Shown one piece after another: positions 19,201 through 27,027 of a stretch of DNA of 64,000 nucleotides. Position numbers and translations under genes: made by a program. This DNA comes from Mesorhizobium sp. L2C084A000 (GTDB taxonomy: Bacteria; Pseudomonadota; Alphaproteobacteria; Rhizobiales; Rhizobiaceae), in assembly GCF_000502875.1 (NCBI RefSeq), contig NZ_AYWX01000002.1, positions 732,572 to 796,571 on the forward strand, written 5' to 3'. The notes below the pieces were generated by a model. That model searched no databases, was not told where the DNA came from, and saw only the letters and a program-made list of their open reading frames with translations. Position 1 is the stretch's first letter; each line of letters begins with the position of its first letter.

Positions 19201-20151
19201 ATGGCCGTGCCGTCAGCTGCTATCCAGCCGCGATCTTCGATCTTCTCACGGATTCTGTCGCGCTGGAGCGAAAGTCGGAACGCACTTGGCTTCGGCTTCA
19301 TGCTTCCGGCGGCTGCACTGCTGCTTGTCTTCCTGACCTATCCGCTGGGGCTTGGCGTCTGGCTCGGCTTCACCGATGCCCGCATCGGCCGCCCCGGCAT
19401 CTTCATCGGCATCGAAAACTATGAATATCTGTGGAGCGACGCCGTCTTCTGGCTCTCCGTCTTCAACACCTTGCTCTATACGATCAGCGCTTCGATCCTC
19501 AAATTCGCGCTCGGCCTCTGGCTAGCGCTCCTCCTCAACCAGAACCTTCCCTTCAAATCGTTCTTCCGTGCGATTGTCCTGCTGCCGTGGGTGGTGCCGA
19601 CGGTGCTCTCGGCCATCGCCTTCTGGTGGATCTACGATTCGCAGTTCTCCATCCTGTCGTGGGCGCTCATGGAAATGGGACTGATCGATCACCGCATCAA
19701 TTTCCTTGGCGATCCGGAGAACGCACGCGCCTCGGTGATCGCTGCCAATGTCTGGCGCGGCATTCCTTTCGTGGCCATCACGCTGCTGGCCGGCCTGCAG
19801 ACGATTCCCCAATCGCTTTACGAGGCCGCGACGCTCGACGGCGCCAGCCGTTGGCAGTTGTTCCGCTATGTGACGCTGCCGCTGCTGACGCCGATCATCG
19901 CCATCACCATGACCTTTTCGGTCCTGTTCACCTTCACCGATTTCCAGCTGATCTATGTGCTGACTCGCGGCGGGCCGGTGAATGCCACCCATCTGATGGC
20001 AACGCTCTCGTTCCAGCGCGGCATTTCCGGCGGCCAGCTTGGCGAGGGAGCCGCGATCGCGGTGGCGATGATCCCATTCCTGCTAGCGGCGATCCTTTTC
20101 AGCTATTTCGGCTTGCAACGTCGTAAATGGCAGCAGGGCGGTGGAGACTGA
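19201..20151 (+). CDS. Sugar ABC transporter permease 1
   Basis: The 316-residue inner-membrane protein has six main hydrophobic segments and the CUT1 EAA loop EAATLDGASRWQLFRYVTLP (about residues 218-237), which contacts the ATPase. The first helix, FMLPAAALLLVFLTYPLGLG, and the phrase VWLGFTDARIG are typical of MalF/UgpA-class permeases. It follows the binding protein after 94 bases and is separated from the second permease by one base. No frameshift or loss of the EAA glycine is seen. Confidence 0.92.
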   Translation: MAVPSAAIQPRSSIFSRILSRWSESRNALGFGFMLPAAALLLVFLTYPLGLGVWLGFTDARIGRPGIFIGIENYEYLWSDAVFWLSVFNTLLYTISASILKFALGLWLALLLNQNLPFKSFFRAIVLLPWVVPTVLSAIAFWWIYDSQFSILSWALMEMGLIDHRINFLGDPENARASVIAANVWRGIPFVAITLLAGLQTIPQSLYEAATLDGASRWQLFRYVTLPLLTPIIAITMTFSVLFTFTDFQLIYVLTRGGPVNATHLMATLSFQRGISGGQLGEGAAIAVAMIPFLLAAILFSYFGLQRRKWQQGGGD

Positions 20152-20152
20152 C

Positions 20153-21046
20153 ATGGCCGCGATCGAAACGAACAATCGTCCGAACACGGATGAAGGCGGC
20201 ATGGGCTATCTCCAGAGCCTGCCCCGGCGCGTGGTGACCGTTTATCTGCCGCTCCTGATCTTCGTCATCGTGCTGCTGTTCCCGTTCTACTGGATGACGA
20301 TCACGGCGGTGAAACCCAATCTCGAGATGACGGATTATGCCAATTTCAATCCGTTCTGGGTCGTCCATCCGACACTCGAGCATATTCGGTATCTGCTCTT
20401 CGACACATCCTATCCGGGCTGGCTTCTCAACACGATCATCATCTCGACCGCCGCAACTTTCCTGTCGCTGCTGGCGGCGGTTTTCGCTGCCTATGCGATC
20501 GAACGCTTGAGGTTTTCCGGGGCGCGGCAGGTCGGCTTGGCGATCTTCCTGGCCTATCTCGTGCCGCCCTCGATTCTGTTCATTCCCCTGTCGGTGATGG
20601 TTTTCAACCTCGGCCTTTACGATACGCCGTTCGCGCTGATCCTCACCTATCCGACGTTCCTCATTCCATTCTGCACGTGGCTCTTGATGGGCTACTTCCG
20701 CTCGATCCCTTTCGAACTGGAAGAATGCGCGCTGATCGACGGCGCCAGCCGCTGGCAAATCCTGACCAAGATAGTTCTGCCGCTGTCGGTGCCTGGCCTG
20801 ATTTCCGCCGGCATCTTCGCTTTCACCCTGTCATGGAACGAATTCATCTACGCTTTGACTTTTATCCAGTCGTCCGAAAACAAGACCGTGCCGGTCGGCG
20901 TGCTTACCGAGCTCGTACGTTCGGACGTCTATGAATGGGGAGCCCTGATGGCAGGCGCGCTGATCGGCTCCCTGCCGGTGGTGGTGCTCTATTCATTCTT
21001 TGTCGAGCACTACGTCTCCTCGATGACGGGCGCGGTCAAGGAGTGA
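20153..21046 (+). CDS. Sugar ABC transporter permease 2
   Basis: The 297-residue MalG/UgpE-class permease has six hydrophobic segments and the EAA loop in the form ECALIDGASRWQILTKIVLP, where the second alanine of EAA is preserved and the first is Cys. The ATG at 20153 starts one base after the first permease stop. It ends the ABC operon; the next gene, a flagellar rod-binding protein, begins 169 bases later and probably has its own promoter in 21047-21214, since no strong terminator was found there. Confidence 0.92.
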   Translation: MAAIETNNRPNTDEGGMGYLQSLPRRVVTVYLPLLIFVIVLLFPFYWMTITAVKPNLEMTDYANFNPFWVVHPTLEHIRYLLFDTSYPGWLLNTIIISTAATFLSLLAAVFAAYAIERLRFSGARQVGLAIFLAYLVPPSILFIPLSVMVFNLGLYDTPFALILTYPTFLIPFCTWLLMGYFRSIPFELEECALIDGASRWQILTKIVLPLSVPGLISAGIFAFTLSWNEFIYALTFIQSSENKTVPVGVLTELVRSDVYEWGALMAGALIGSLPVVVLYSFFVEHYVSSMTGAVKE

Positions 21047-21214
21047 AGCTGAGGCGGAAATCGACGATGGAAAAAACTGCCCGACAACGCATGGCGCGAA
21101 GCCGGCAGCTTCGATCCGATCCCCGCACTTCCGCTCCCTCTCCTTCCCGCAAGCCTGCCACAAGCTTGTTGAGGCATGGTCTGGCTAAGGAAAACCGGTA
21201 AAAGGCGGACTTTC

Positions 21215-21787
21215 TTGGCGATTTCTCCACCCAGCGACATCGTTATGGATGTGGCCCGAGCCGTCGACCCGGCGGATATCGAGACCGCCCGCGCCGCGCT
21301 GGCAAAGCGGGCCGGCGGCGCTGCGGGCACGTTTTCACTCGACACCGCCGCTTCGGTCGATGCCGGCTCGATCCTGTCGCGCGCCACCGCCGACAAGGCC
21401 GCCGCTGCAACCGACCCGGCCAACAAATTCAAGAAGTTCGAGGCGATGGTGCTGCAGACCTTCATCCAGAACATGCTGCCAAAGGATACCGAGGGCGTCT
21501 ACGGCAAGGGCCTGGCCGGCGACATGTGGAAATCGCAGCTTGCCGAGCGGGTCGCGGACGTGATGGCCGAATGCGGTGGCATCGGCATCGCCAAGTCGAT
21601 GCTTGCCGACCACTATCTCGAAGGCAAGCGCGTGGTTCCGGTCGGTCCGGTTTCGGGCGGGTTGGAAAAGACCGAGATCGACCAGCAAAACAGCCTGTCG
21701 ACCTCGCTGGTCCACCAATTGCAGCGCAAGGCTGCGGGGTCGATGACCGGTGACGAGACGATCATAAAAACAAACATCAAGATCTAA
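21215..21787 (+). CDS. FlgJ-type flagellar rod-binding protein (no muramidase domain)
   Basis: The 190-residue protein carries the rod-binding (Rod-binding/FlgJ N-terminal) domain at about residues 70-130: KFKKFEAMVLQTFIQNMLPK followed by GDMWKSQLAERVADVMAECG and GIGIAKSML. FlgJ-type proteins help polymerise the rod in the periplasm. The peptidoglycan-hydrolase half of enterobacterial FlgJ is absent, as usual in alphaproteobacteria, so the separate transglycosylase at 2114 may supply that activity. I chose the TTG at 21215 because AAAGGCGGA precedes it at good distance and the protein then begins MAISPPSDIV; the upstream in-frame ATG at 21176 gives basic, unconserved residues. The FlgN-like gene follows after 13 bases. 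Confidence 0.8.
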   Translation: MAISPPSDIVMDVARAVDPADIETARAALAKRAGGAAGTFSLDTAASVDAGSILSRATADKAAAATDPANKFKKFEAMVLQTFIQNMLPKDTEGVYGKGLAGDMWKSQLAERVADVMAECGGIGIAKSMLADHYLEGKRVVPVGPVSGGLEKTEIDQQNSLSTSLVHQLQRKAAGSMTGDETIIKTNIKI

Positions 21788-21800
21788 ACTGGGAAACGCC

Positions 21801-22226
21801 ATGGCCGACTTTTCGGAATCCACCCCCAACCTGCCAGTACGCACGACGGCGTCGGAAGCGCCGATCCCGTTCGCGCGGCCCGGCAACCTCGCCGCCATCA
21901 TCGGTCGCATCGAGGAAGTGGTCGAGGAAGAGACCGCCGGTATCCGCAACGCGACCAACTATGATCTCAAGGCGTCGAACGCCCGCAAGAGCCGCTACCT
22001 CTACGAGTTGACCCGCGCCATGAAGGGCGGCAGCGAAGCCGAATTCCTCGAACAGCACCGCGAGGGCCTGACCCGGCTGCGCCAGAAGCTGGCGAAGAAC
22101 GAAGCGGCGATCCTGGCGCATCTCAGCGCGGTCAACGAAGTCGCCAGCCTGCTGCGGCACGCCATCCAGCGCGCCGAGACCGACGGCACCTACTCCGCCG
22201 GCGAGTTCGGCTGGATGAAGGCATGA
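21801..22226 (+). CDS. FlgN-like candidate flagellar export chaperone
   Basis: The 141-residue protein is predominantly helical and acidic. Its middle (AAIIGRIEEVVEEETAGIRN, then ASNARKSRYLYELTRAM and LTRLRQKLAKNEAAILAHLS) resembles FlgN, the cytoplasmic chaperone that keeps FlgK and FlgL export-competent: two long antiparallel helices with an early E-E-T element. It follows the FlgJ-type gene by 13 bases. No chaperone for FlgK/FlgL is otherwise visible in the window although both proteins are encoded here. The family call is tentative because FlgN proteins diverge strongly. Confidence 0.55.
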   Translation: MADFSESTPNLPVRTTASEAPIPFARPGNLAAIIGRIEEVVEEETAGIRNATNYDLKASNARKSRYLYELTRAMKGGSEAEFLEQHREGLTRLRQKLAKNEAAILAHLSAVNEVASLLRHAIQRAETDGTYSAGEFGWMKA

Positions 22227-22323
22227 TGCCGAACACGAGCGACACTTCGGAGATACTGCCGAAGCAACGGCGCAGTGCCGCGTCGCCTTCGCAAGGGACG
22301 GATCAAGGGACTGACAAGAGCCG

Positions 22324-22839
22324 ATGATCAAGGTCATCGCCATCGCCGTCTGGATTTGCGCCGCAACCCTCGGCGCCGTGTTCTATTCTTTCCAGGCGGC
22401 CGGCGAGCGCGGTGTCGGCGAAACGCCGAAGCCGATGCTGGGCGGTCTCGACTACGTCAAGACCGACATCATTTCGGTGCCGCTGATCCGCGATTCTGAG
22501 ATCGGCGGCTATTTCCTGACCAAGCTCGTCTACACCGTCGAACCCGAGCAGATAAAGAAGCTGTCCATTCCGGCCGAAGCGCTGATCACCGACCAGGTCT
22601 ATTCCTACCTCTATTCCAATCCGCAGATCGACTTCACCAACAAGGCGACCATCGATCTCGATGCCTTCCGCGCCGCAATCCGCGATACCGTCAACGCGCG
22701 TGTCGGCGCGCCTTTGGTGCATGAGGTTCTGATCGACCAGGTCAATTTCCTGTCGAAGGACGAAATCCGCGACAACTGGCTGCGCCGCAAGAAAAGCGAA
22801 ACGGCGACCGAAATGACCAAGGCGTTCAAGGAACACTGA
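22324..22839 (+). CDS. FliL-like single-pass membrane protein candidate
   Basis: The 171-residue protein has one N-terminal membrane helix (VIAIAVWICAATLGAVFYSF) and a periplasmic domain. The latter reads like the FliL pattern: a beta strand GGYFLTKLVYTVEP, a partner-binding region with DQVYSYLYSNPQIDF, a helix DAFRAAIRDTVNARVGAPLV, and a final strand VHEVLIDQVNFLS. FliL surrounds the stator and helps motor output. It lies 97 bases after the FlgN-like gene in the same direction. Rhizobia also have a canonical fliL elsewhere in the flagellar cluster, so this would be a second, divergent copy, or simply a protein with the same fold. Function is inferred, not shown. Confidence 0.5.
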   Translation: MIKVIAIAVWICAATLGAVFYSFQAAGERGVGETPKPMLGGLDYVKTDIISVPLIRDSEIGGYFLTKLVYTVEPEQIKKLSIPAEALITDQVYSYLYSNPQIDFTNKATIDLDAFRAAIRDTVNARVGAPLVHEVLIDQVNFLSKDEIRDNWLRRKKSETATEMTKAFKEH

Positions 22840-22913
22840 GTTGCCCTGCTCACAGGCCTGGTCACATCGAGCCTCGCCTGCCGCAAGGGCAGGAACCAGC
22901 CACCCGAATCCGC

Positions 22914-22944
22914 GTTGACGTAAACGTCAACCCAAAGCTATATG
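22914..22944 (+). promoter_or_regulatory. Promoter with overlapping palindrome, MerR-type layout
   Basis: TTGACG (22915-22920) and TATATG (22939-22944) are separated by 18 bases and form a good sigma-70 promoter for the SCP2 gene, which starts 93 bases later. An inverted repeat GTTGACGT-AA-ACGTCAAC (22914-22931) covers the -35 box and most of the spacer. A palindrome placed within a slightly long spacer is the layout of MerR-family activators; TTGACGT-type half-sites resemble published LiuR-like motifs for acyl-CoA and branched-chain amino acid catabolism. The regulator is not encoded in the window. Confidence 0.55.
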
Positions 22945-23036
22945 CGGCAGCGACCGTGATCGCGAAACCGCGGCATGGGCTTCGGCTGGATCGAAGCGCC
23001 GTTGCGAGACAGATGCAACCAGACAAGGAGAACAGC

Positions 23037-23321
23037 GTGAGCGTTCAGAAGATTGCCGAGAAGATCAAGTCGCGGGTGGCCAGCAGCGGGTTCGATCGTT
23101 CCGTGAAATTCGACACCGGCAGCGACGGCGTCATCGTCATCGACGGCGCAACCGTCTCGAACACCGATGCACCCACCGACTGCACCATCAAGCTCTCGCT
23201 CGACGATCTGGATTCGCTGATCGCTGGCGACCTGAACCCGACAATGGCGTTCATGACCGGCAAGATAAAGGTCGAAGGCGACATGACCGTCGCCATGGCG
23301 CTCAGCCAGCTGATCGGCTGA
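23037..23321 (+). CDS. SCP2 sterol/lipid-binding domain protein
   Basis: The 94-residue protein consists of an SCP2-like fold: FDTGSDGVIVIDGATVSNTD, then CTIKLSLDDLDSLIAGDLNP and AFMTGKIKVEGDMTVAMALS. The AFMTGKIKVEGD motif is the most conserved part of small bacterial SCP2 proteins, which bind fatty acyl or other lipids in a hydrophobic tunnel. The GTG at 23037 has AAGGAG at good spacing; an ATG-less extension upstream is not needed. It has its own promoter at 22914-22944 and a strong terminator just downstream, so it is a single-gene unit. Confidence 0.85.
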   Translation: MSVQKIAEKIKSRVASSGFDRSVKFDTGSDGVIVIDGATVSNTDAPTDCTIKLSLDDLDSLIAGDLNPTMAFMTGKIKVEGDMTVAMALSQLIG

Positions 23322-23357
23322 AGGCATCCAGCCGCCCAGGCGGCACCCACCAAGCGC

Positions 23358-23387
23358 AAAAACGCCGCCTTTTCGGGCGGCGTTTTT
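23358..23387. terminator. Bidirectional rho-independent terminator
   Basis: AAAAACGCCGCC (23358-23369) pairs perfectly with GGCGGCGTTTTT (23376-23387) around a six-base loop. The A-run on one side and T-run on the other let it work for both the SCP2 gene (+) and the acetyltransferase (-), which converge here. Confidence 0.9.
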
Positions 23388-23413
23388 GCATGAAATGCTG
23401 CCGGCTTCGTGTC

Positions 23414-24001
23414 TCAGGCCGCCGATATCAGTTCCTGCGCCTTCAGCTTGCGGCCGGCCGCCTTCAGCGTGCCGTGCACGCCGTCAAGCGCGCCTTCCAC
23501 CAGTTCCAGCGCCAGCAGGCGGTGCCGCTCATAGGGTCCTGGCATGGCAAGTGAACCGGTCTTCTCGGCCGAGAAGCCGAAGCGCGCGTAATAGGGCGCA
23601 TCGCCGACCAAAAGGATAGCGGCATGGCCGAGACGCGCCGCTTCGGCGATGGCATGGCGCATCAGCGCCGAGCCGATGCCGGCATTCTTGAGCGACGGGT
23701 CGACGGCAAGCGGGCCAAGCAGCAGCGCGGCCGCACCGCCCTCGCCCAGCCTGACATCCCACAGCCGCACGGTGCCGGCCACGCCGCCCAAAGCATCGCG
23801 GGCGACGAAGGCCAGCCCTTCCGAGGGCCGCCGGCCACGCCGCAACTTCTCCGACGACTTTTTCCTGCGCTTCGGCCCCATGGCCCGATCGAGCAACGCC
23901 TCGCGCGCCGCAACATCGGCGGCGGCTTCGGCGACCATCCCAAAGGCCGGTGCGTGGCCCCCAATTTCAACTGGCATTTCCATTTCAAATGACATTTCCA
24001 T
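23414..24001 (-). CDS. GNAT family N-acetyltransferase
   Basis: The 195-residue protein has the acetyl-CoA-binding loop of GNAT enzymes in LLGPLAVDPSLKNAGIGSAL followed by a helix MRHAIAEAARLG, then ILLVGDAPYYARFGFSAEKT, the typical strand-turn before the substrate site. The phrase YYARFGFS is shared by the YhbS-like subgroup; the substrate is unknown. The N-terminus MEMSFEMEM is encoded by an internally repetitive sequence, so the start could be 24001 or 23995; a TTG/GTG extension upstream to 24067 looks non-coding. The strand and family are clear. Confidence 0.82.
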   Translation of the reverse strand: MEMSFEMEMPVEIGGHAPAFGMVAEAAADVAAREALLDRAMGPKRRKKSSEKLRRGRRPSEGLAFVARDALGGVAGTVRLWDVRLGEGGAAALLLGPLAVDPSLKNAGIGSALMRHAIAEAARLGHAAILLVGDAPYYARFGFSAEKTGSLAMPGPYERHRLLALELVEGALDGVHGTLKAAGRKLKAQELISAA

Positions 24002-24089
24002 TTCCGCAATCCCTGGCGAGCGGAGATCTGTTCCACAGGCGAGCCCGGGTGGACGACAGGCGCCCACCTGGGATGATCTGATCGGCTCT

Positions 24090-24145
24090 CTCAGCGCATT
24101 TTCAGGCGAAGTTGTGTCCGGTTCGCCGTCCGAAAATGCGCTGAG
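24090..24145. repeat. Long bulged palindrome, probable dispersed intergenic repeat
   Basis: CTCAGCGCATTTTC (24090-24103) is perfectly complementary to GAAAATGCGCTGAG (24132-24145), and an inner stem GGCGAA (24105-24110) / TTCGCC (24122-24127) leaves an 11-base loop. There is no T-run after it on either strand, so it is not a standard terminator for the decarboxylase. The shape matches palindromic REP-like elements scattered in Mesorhizobium intergenic DNA, which I know from general experience; copy number here cannot be checked. Confidence 0.65.
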
Positions 24146-24154
24146 GAAGCGCCG

Positions 24155-25288
24155 TCAGATCACGTAGGATCGGAGAGGCTCGAAGCCGTTGAAGGCGACC
24201 GCCGAGTAGGTGGTCGTGTAGGCGCCGGTGCCTTCGATCAGCACCTCGTCGCCGATCGTCAGCGACAAAGGCAGCGGATAGGGCGTCTTCTCGTACATCA
24301 CGTCGGCCGAATCGCAGGTCGGGCCGGCGAGCACGCAGGGCGCTGTCTCCGTGCCGTCATGCGCGGTGACGATCGGGTAGCGGATCGCCTCGTCCATCGT
24401 CTCGGCCAAGCCACCGAACTTGCCGATGTCGAGGAACACCCAGCGCACATTGTCGTTGGCCGCTTTCTTCGAGATCAGCACGACTTCCGACTTGATGACG
24501 CCGGCATTGCCGACCATGCCACGGCCCGGCTCGATGATGGTCTCGGGAAGCGCATTGCCGAAATGCTTGCGCAGCGCCGAGAAGATCGCCTGGCCATAGG
24601 CCTGGGCGGCCGGCACGTCACGCAGATAGCGCGTCGGGAAACCACCGCCCATATTGACCATCTTCAAGACGATGCCTTCTTCGGCGAGCGTCGCGAACAC
24701 CACCTTGGCGTCGGCCAGCGCACGGTCCCAGGCGGTCAGGTCGGTCTGCTGCGAGCCGACATGGAACGACACGCCATAGGCGTCGAGGCCGAGCCCCTTG
24801 GCATGGCGCAGCACGTCGACGGCCATCGCCGGCACGCAGCCGAACTTGCGCGACAGCGGCCATTCCGCGCCCTCGCCATCGGTCAGCACGCGGCAGAACA
24901 CGCGCGCGCCTGGAGCGACGCGGGCGATCTTCTCGACCTCTTCGACGCAGTCGACCGCGAACAGGCGGATGCCGAGCTGGTAGGCGCGTGCGATGTCACG
25001 CTCCTTCTTGATGGTGTTGCCGAAGGAGATGCGGTCCGCCGGCGCACCAGCGTCCATCGCCATCTCGACTTCGGCAACGGAAGCGGTGTCGAAGGACGAG
25101 CCCATCGCAGCAAGCAGGCGCAGGATTTCCGGCGCCGGGTTTGCTTTCACAGCATAGTAGATCTTGGAATCAGGCAGCGCCTTCTCGAAGGCGCGGAAAT
25201 TGTCGCGCACGACATCGAGGTCGACGACGAGGCAGGGGCCGGTCGGACGTCGGGTGGCGAGAAAGTCAAGAATGCGCTGGGTGGCCAT
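24155..25288 (-). CDS. Ornithine/lysine-type decarboxylase (fold III, PLP)
   Basis: The 377-residue PLP enzyme of the eukaryotic-type ODC/DAPDC family begins with a strand and the PLP lysine in KIYYAVKANPAPEILRLLA. It continues with ISFGNTIKKERDI, the SFHVGSQQ motif, MVNMGGGFPTRY for phosphate binding, IEPGRGMVGNAG, and the C-terminal catalytic region LAGPTCDSADV with the active-site cysteine and aspartate. The length is right for bacterial ornithine or ornithine/lysine decarboxylases. It makes putrescine (or cadaverine), which homospermidine synthase at 50899 could use. A 540-base gap with structured leader lies upstream. Confidence 0.9.
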   Translation of the reverse strand: MATQRILDFLATRRPTGPCLVVDLDVVRDNFRAFEKALPDSKIYYAVKANPAPEILRLLAAMGSSFDTASVAEVEMAMDAGAPADRISFGNTIKKERDIARAYQLGIRLFAVDCVEEVEKIARVAPGARVFCRVLTDGEGAEWPLSRKFGCVPAMAVDVLRHAKGLGLDAYGVSFHVGSQQTDLTAWDRALADAKVVFATLAEEGIVLKMVNMGGGFPTRYLRDVPAAQAYGQAIFSALRKHFGNALPETIIEPGRGMVGNAGVIKSEVVLISKKAANDNVRWVFLDIGKFGGLAETMDEAIRYPIVTAHDGTETAPCVLAGPTCDSADVMYEKTPYPLPLSLTIGDEVLIEGTGAYTTTYSAVAFNGFEPLRSYVI

Positions 25289-25660
25289 CGGGGTCTCTCC
25301 ATCAGCGCCTTTCGGCGCGCAATAAGGCTGCGGGACGCGGGCTGTCGGCCTCGCGAACTCGCGGTGGACAAAGGCGGGACGGAAATTCATGGAACCAGCC
25401 GGTGGAGACCCCGGAACCATGAAGCGCCGTCTCGCGGCGGTGAACCTTGGCCTTGCCCGGCCTCGGTTCGCTTTGTCTGCCTTGGCTTGGATGGGAGACC
25501 CGTCCGCACTGCCGGCAATGAAGGTGTGCCTCTTCAGTAACCCCGGTTTTTGGACAACCGGCAGAACACCAGAAAGGCCCGCACCGTCGTTGCTTCAAGG
25601 TGTCCTCGGGCTGGCGGTTGGCCGCTAGACCGACTGGAGGGGTTAGCTCCAGTTACCTTA
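25289..25660 (-). promoter_or_regulatory. Structured 5' leader of the decarboxylase, speF-type candidate
   Basis: No convincing gene lies between the decarboxylase start and the divergent amidase start at 25829. Read on the minus strand, the leader begins near a hairpin ACTGGAG-CTAACCC-CTCCAGT (25653 down to 25633), followed by several GC-rich inverted segments and stem-like ACCGGGGTT/AACCGG stretches near 25540-25560. Alphaproteobacterial ornithine decarboxylase genes often carry the speF RNA element in a long leader, and position and the 7-bp hairpin fit that idea. I cannot align it to the published consensus here, so it is a candidate. Boundaries are approximate. Confidence 0.4.
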
Positions 25661-25828
25661 CCGATTTCCCTCACCATTCGAGGATCGGCGGACACCCACA
25701 GGCACGTGCGACTTTGGGCAAGCGCGATATAAGGGCGAAGACTTTCACAATCAATAAAAATCGTATCGCAGGTTGTAAAATTTCTGGCGTCGAACAATGT
25801 TGCGGCAACCGTATCCGGATATCGAACG

Positions 25829-27025
25829 ATGACAGGCACGCACGGCCCTCTCAACGCCTTTCTCGATCTTCGCCAGATGCCAGTGGCACATGCCCAGCTA
25901 GGCCCGCTGGCCGGCCTGCGGCTGGCCGTCAAGGACATCTACGACGTCGCCGGCTACCGCACCGGTTGCGGCAATTTGCAAAAATTCGCCGAAAGCCACG
26001 CAGCTTCGCGCACCGCACCCGCCGTGCAGATGATCCTCGATGCCGGCGCACGCTTCGTCGGCAAGACGCAGACCGACGAGCTTGCCTTCGCGCTGTTCGG
26101 CCAGAATGCGCATTTCTCGTTTCCGGTGAACCCGGCGGCACCCGACCGCGTCACAGGCGGCTCCTCATCGGGATCGGCGGCGGCGGTGGCGGGCAGGCTG
26201 GCCGATATCGCCACCGGCTCCGACACCGGCGGCTCGATCCGCGCCCCGGCGAGCTTTTGCGGACTGATCGGGCTGCGCACCACGCATGGCCGCATTCCGC
26301 TCGACGGCACGATGAAGCTGGCGCCGAGCCTCGACACGTTCGGCTGGTTCGCCGATGACATCGAGACCTACGAAACCGTCGGCAAGCTGCTGCTCGGCCG
26401 CGATCCGCACCAGCATGTGTTGGACCGGCCGCTGGCACTGGATTGGCTGGATGGATTGGTCGCCCGCCCGGCGCTTGCCGAATATGGTGAAATGAAGGGG
26501 CTGGCGGGCAAGGTCTTCGGCGCGCCGATGACGCCGGGAGTGCGCTTCTCCTCATCTCCCGATGAACTCTACTGGTGCTTTCGCCGGCTGCAGGCCAGGG
26601 AGGCCTGGGCGGTGCATGGCGAATGGATCACCAGCGGCGAGCGCGGCCTTGGCCCCGGCGTCGAGGAGCGTTTCGGCTTTGGCCGCGCCGTCGACGACAA
26701 GACAGCCCAGGCCGAGAAGGTGCGACGTCTGACCTTTCGCGGCGAACTGAGCGCCCTGCTCGGCAAGAACGGCTTCCTTGTCCTGCCGACGGTGCCTGGT
26801 CCGGCACCTTACGTGGACAGCACGCCGGAGCAGTTCCAGGCCTATCGCGAACGGGCGCTCCAACTTCTGTGCCTGGCCGGCCTGTCCGGTTTTCCACAGA
26901 TCACACTGCCCGTCGGCTCGGTCGCCGGCGCCCCGTTCGGCCTGTCGCTGCTTGGCCCTTCCGGCAGCGACATTGCCCTGATACGGCTCGGCCGGAAACT
27001 TCTCGACGCGGCACGAAAGGCCTGA
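25829..27025 (+). CDS. Amidase-signature family hydrolase
   Basis: The 398-residue protein carries the amidase signature: an early lysine in RLAVKDIYDVAGYRTGCGN, the GGSSSGSAAAVA serine loop, and TGSDTGGSIRAPASFCG, with the catalytic Ser-cisSer-Lys triad formed by these elements. A second strand ends in GLSGFPQITLPVGSVAGAPF. It is shorter than GatA or urea-amidolyase amidases, resembling stand-alone short amidases of unknown amide substrate. The LysR gene follows after two bases and is likely co-transcribed. Confidence 0.88.
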   Translation: MTGTHGPLNAFLDLRQMPVAHAQLGPLAGLRLAVKDIYDVAGYRTGCGNLQKFAESHAASRTAPAVQMILDAGARFVGKTQTDELAFALFGQNAHFSFPVNPAAPDRVTGGSSSGSAAAVAGRLADIATGSDTGGSIRAPASFCGLIGLRTTHGRIPLDGTMKLAPSLDTFGWFADDIETYETVGKLLLGRDPHQHVLDRPLALDWLDGLVARPALAEYGEMKGLAGKVFGAPMTPGVRFSSSPDELYWCFRRLQAREAWAVHGEWITSGERGLGPGVEERFGFGRAVDDKTAQAEKVRRLTFRGELSALLGKNGFLVLPTVPGPAPYVDSTPEQFQAYRERALQLLCLAGLSGFPQITLPVGSVAGAPFGLSLLGPSGSDIALIRLGRKLLDAARKA

Positions 27026-27027
27026 CC

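Noticed and set aside
24090..24145. Terminator of the decarboxylase
   Set aside because: Strong stem but no T-run on either strand and a bulged two-part structure; better explained as a repeat element.
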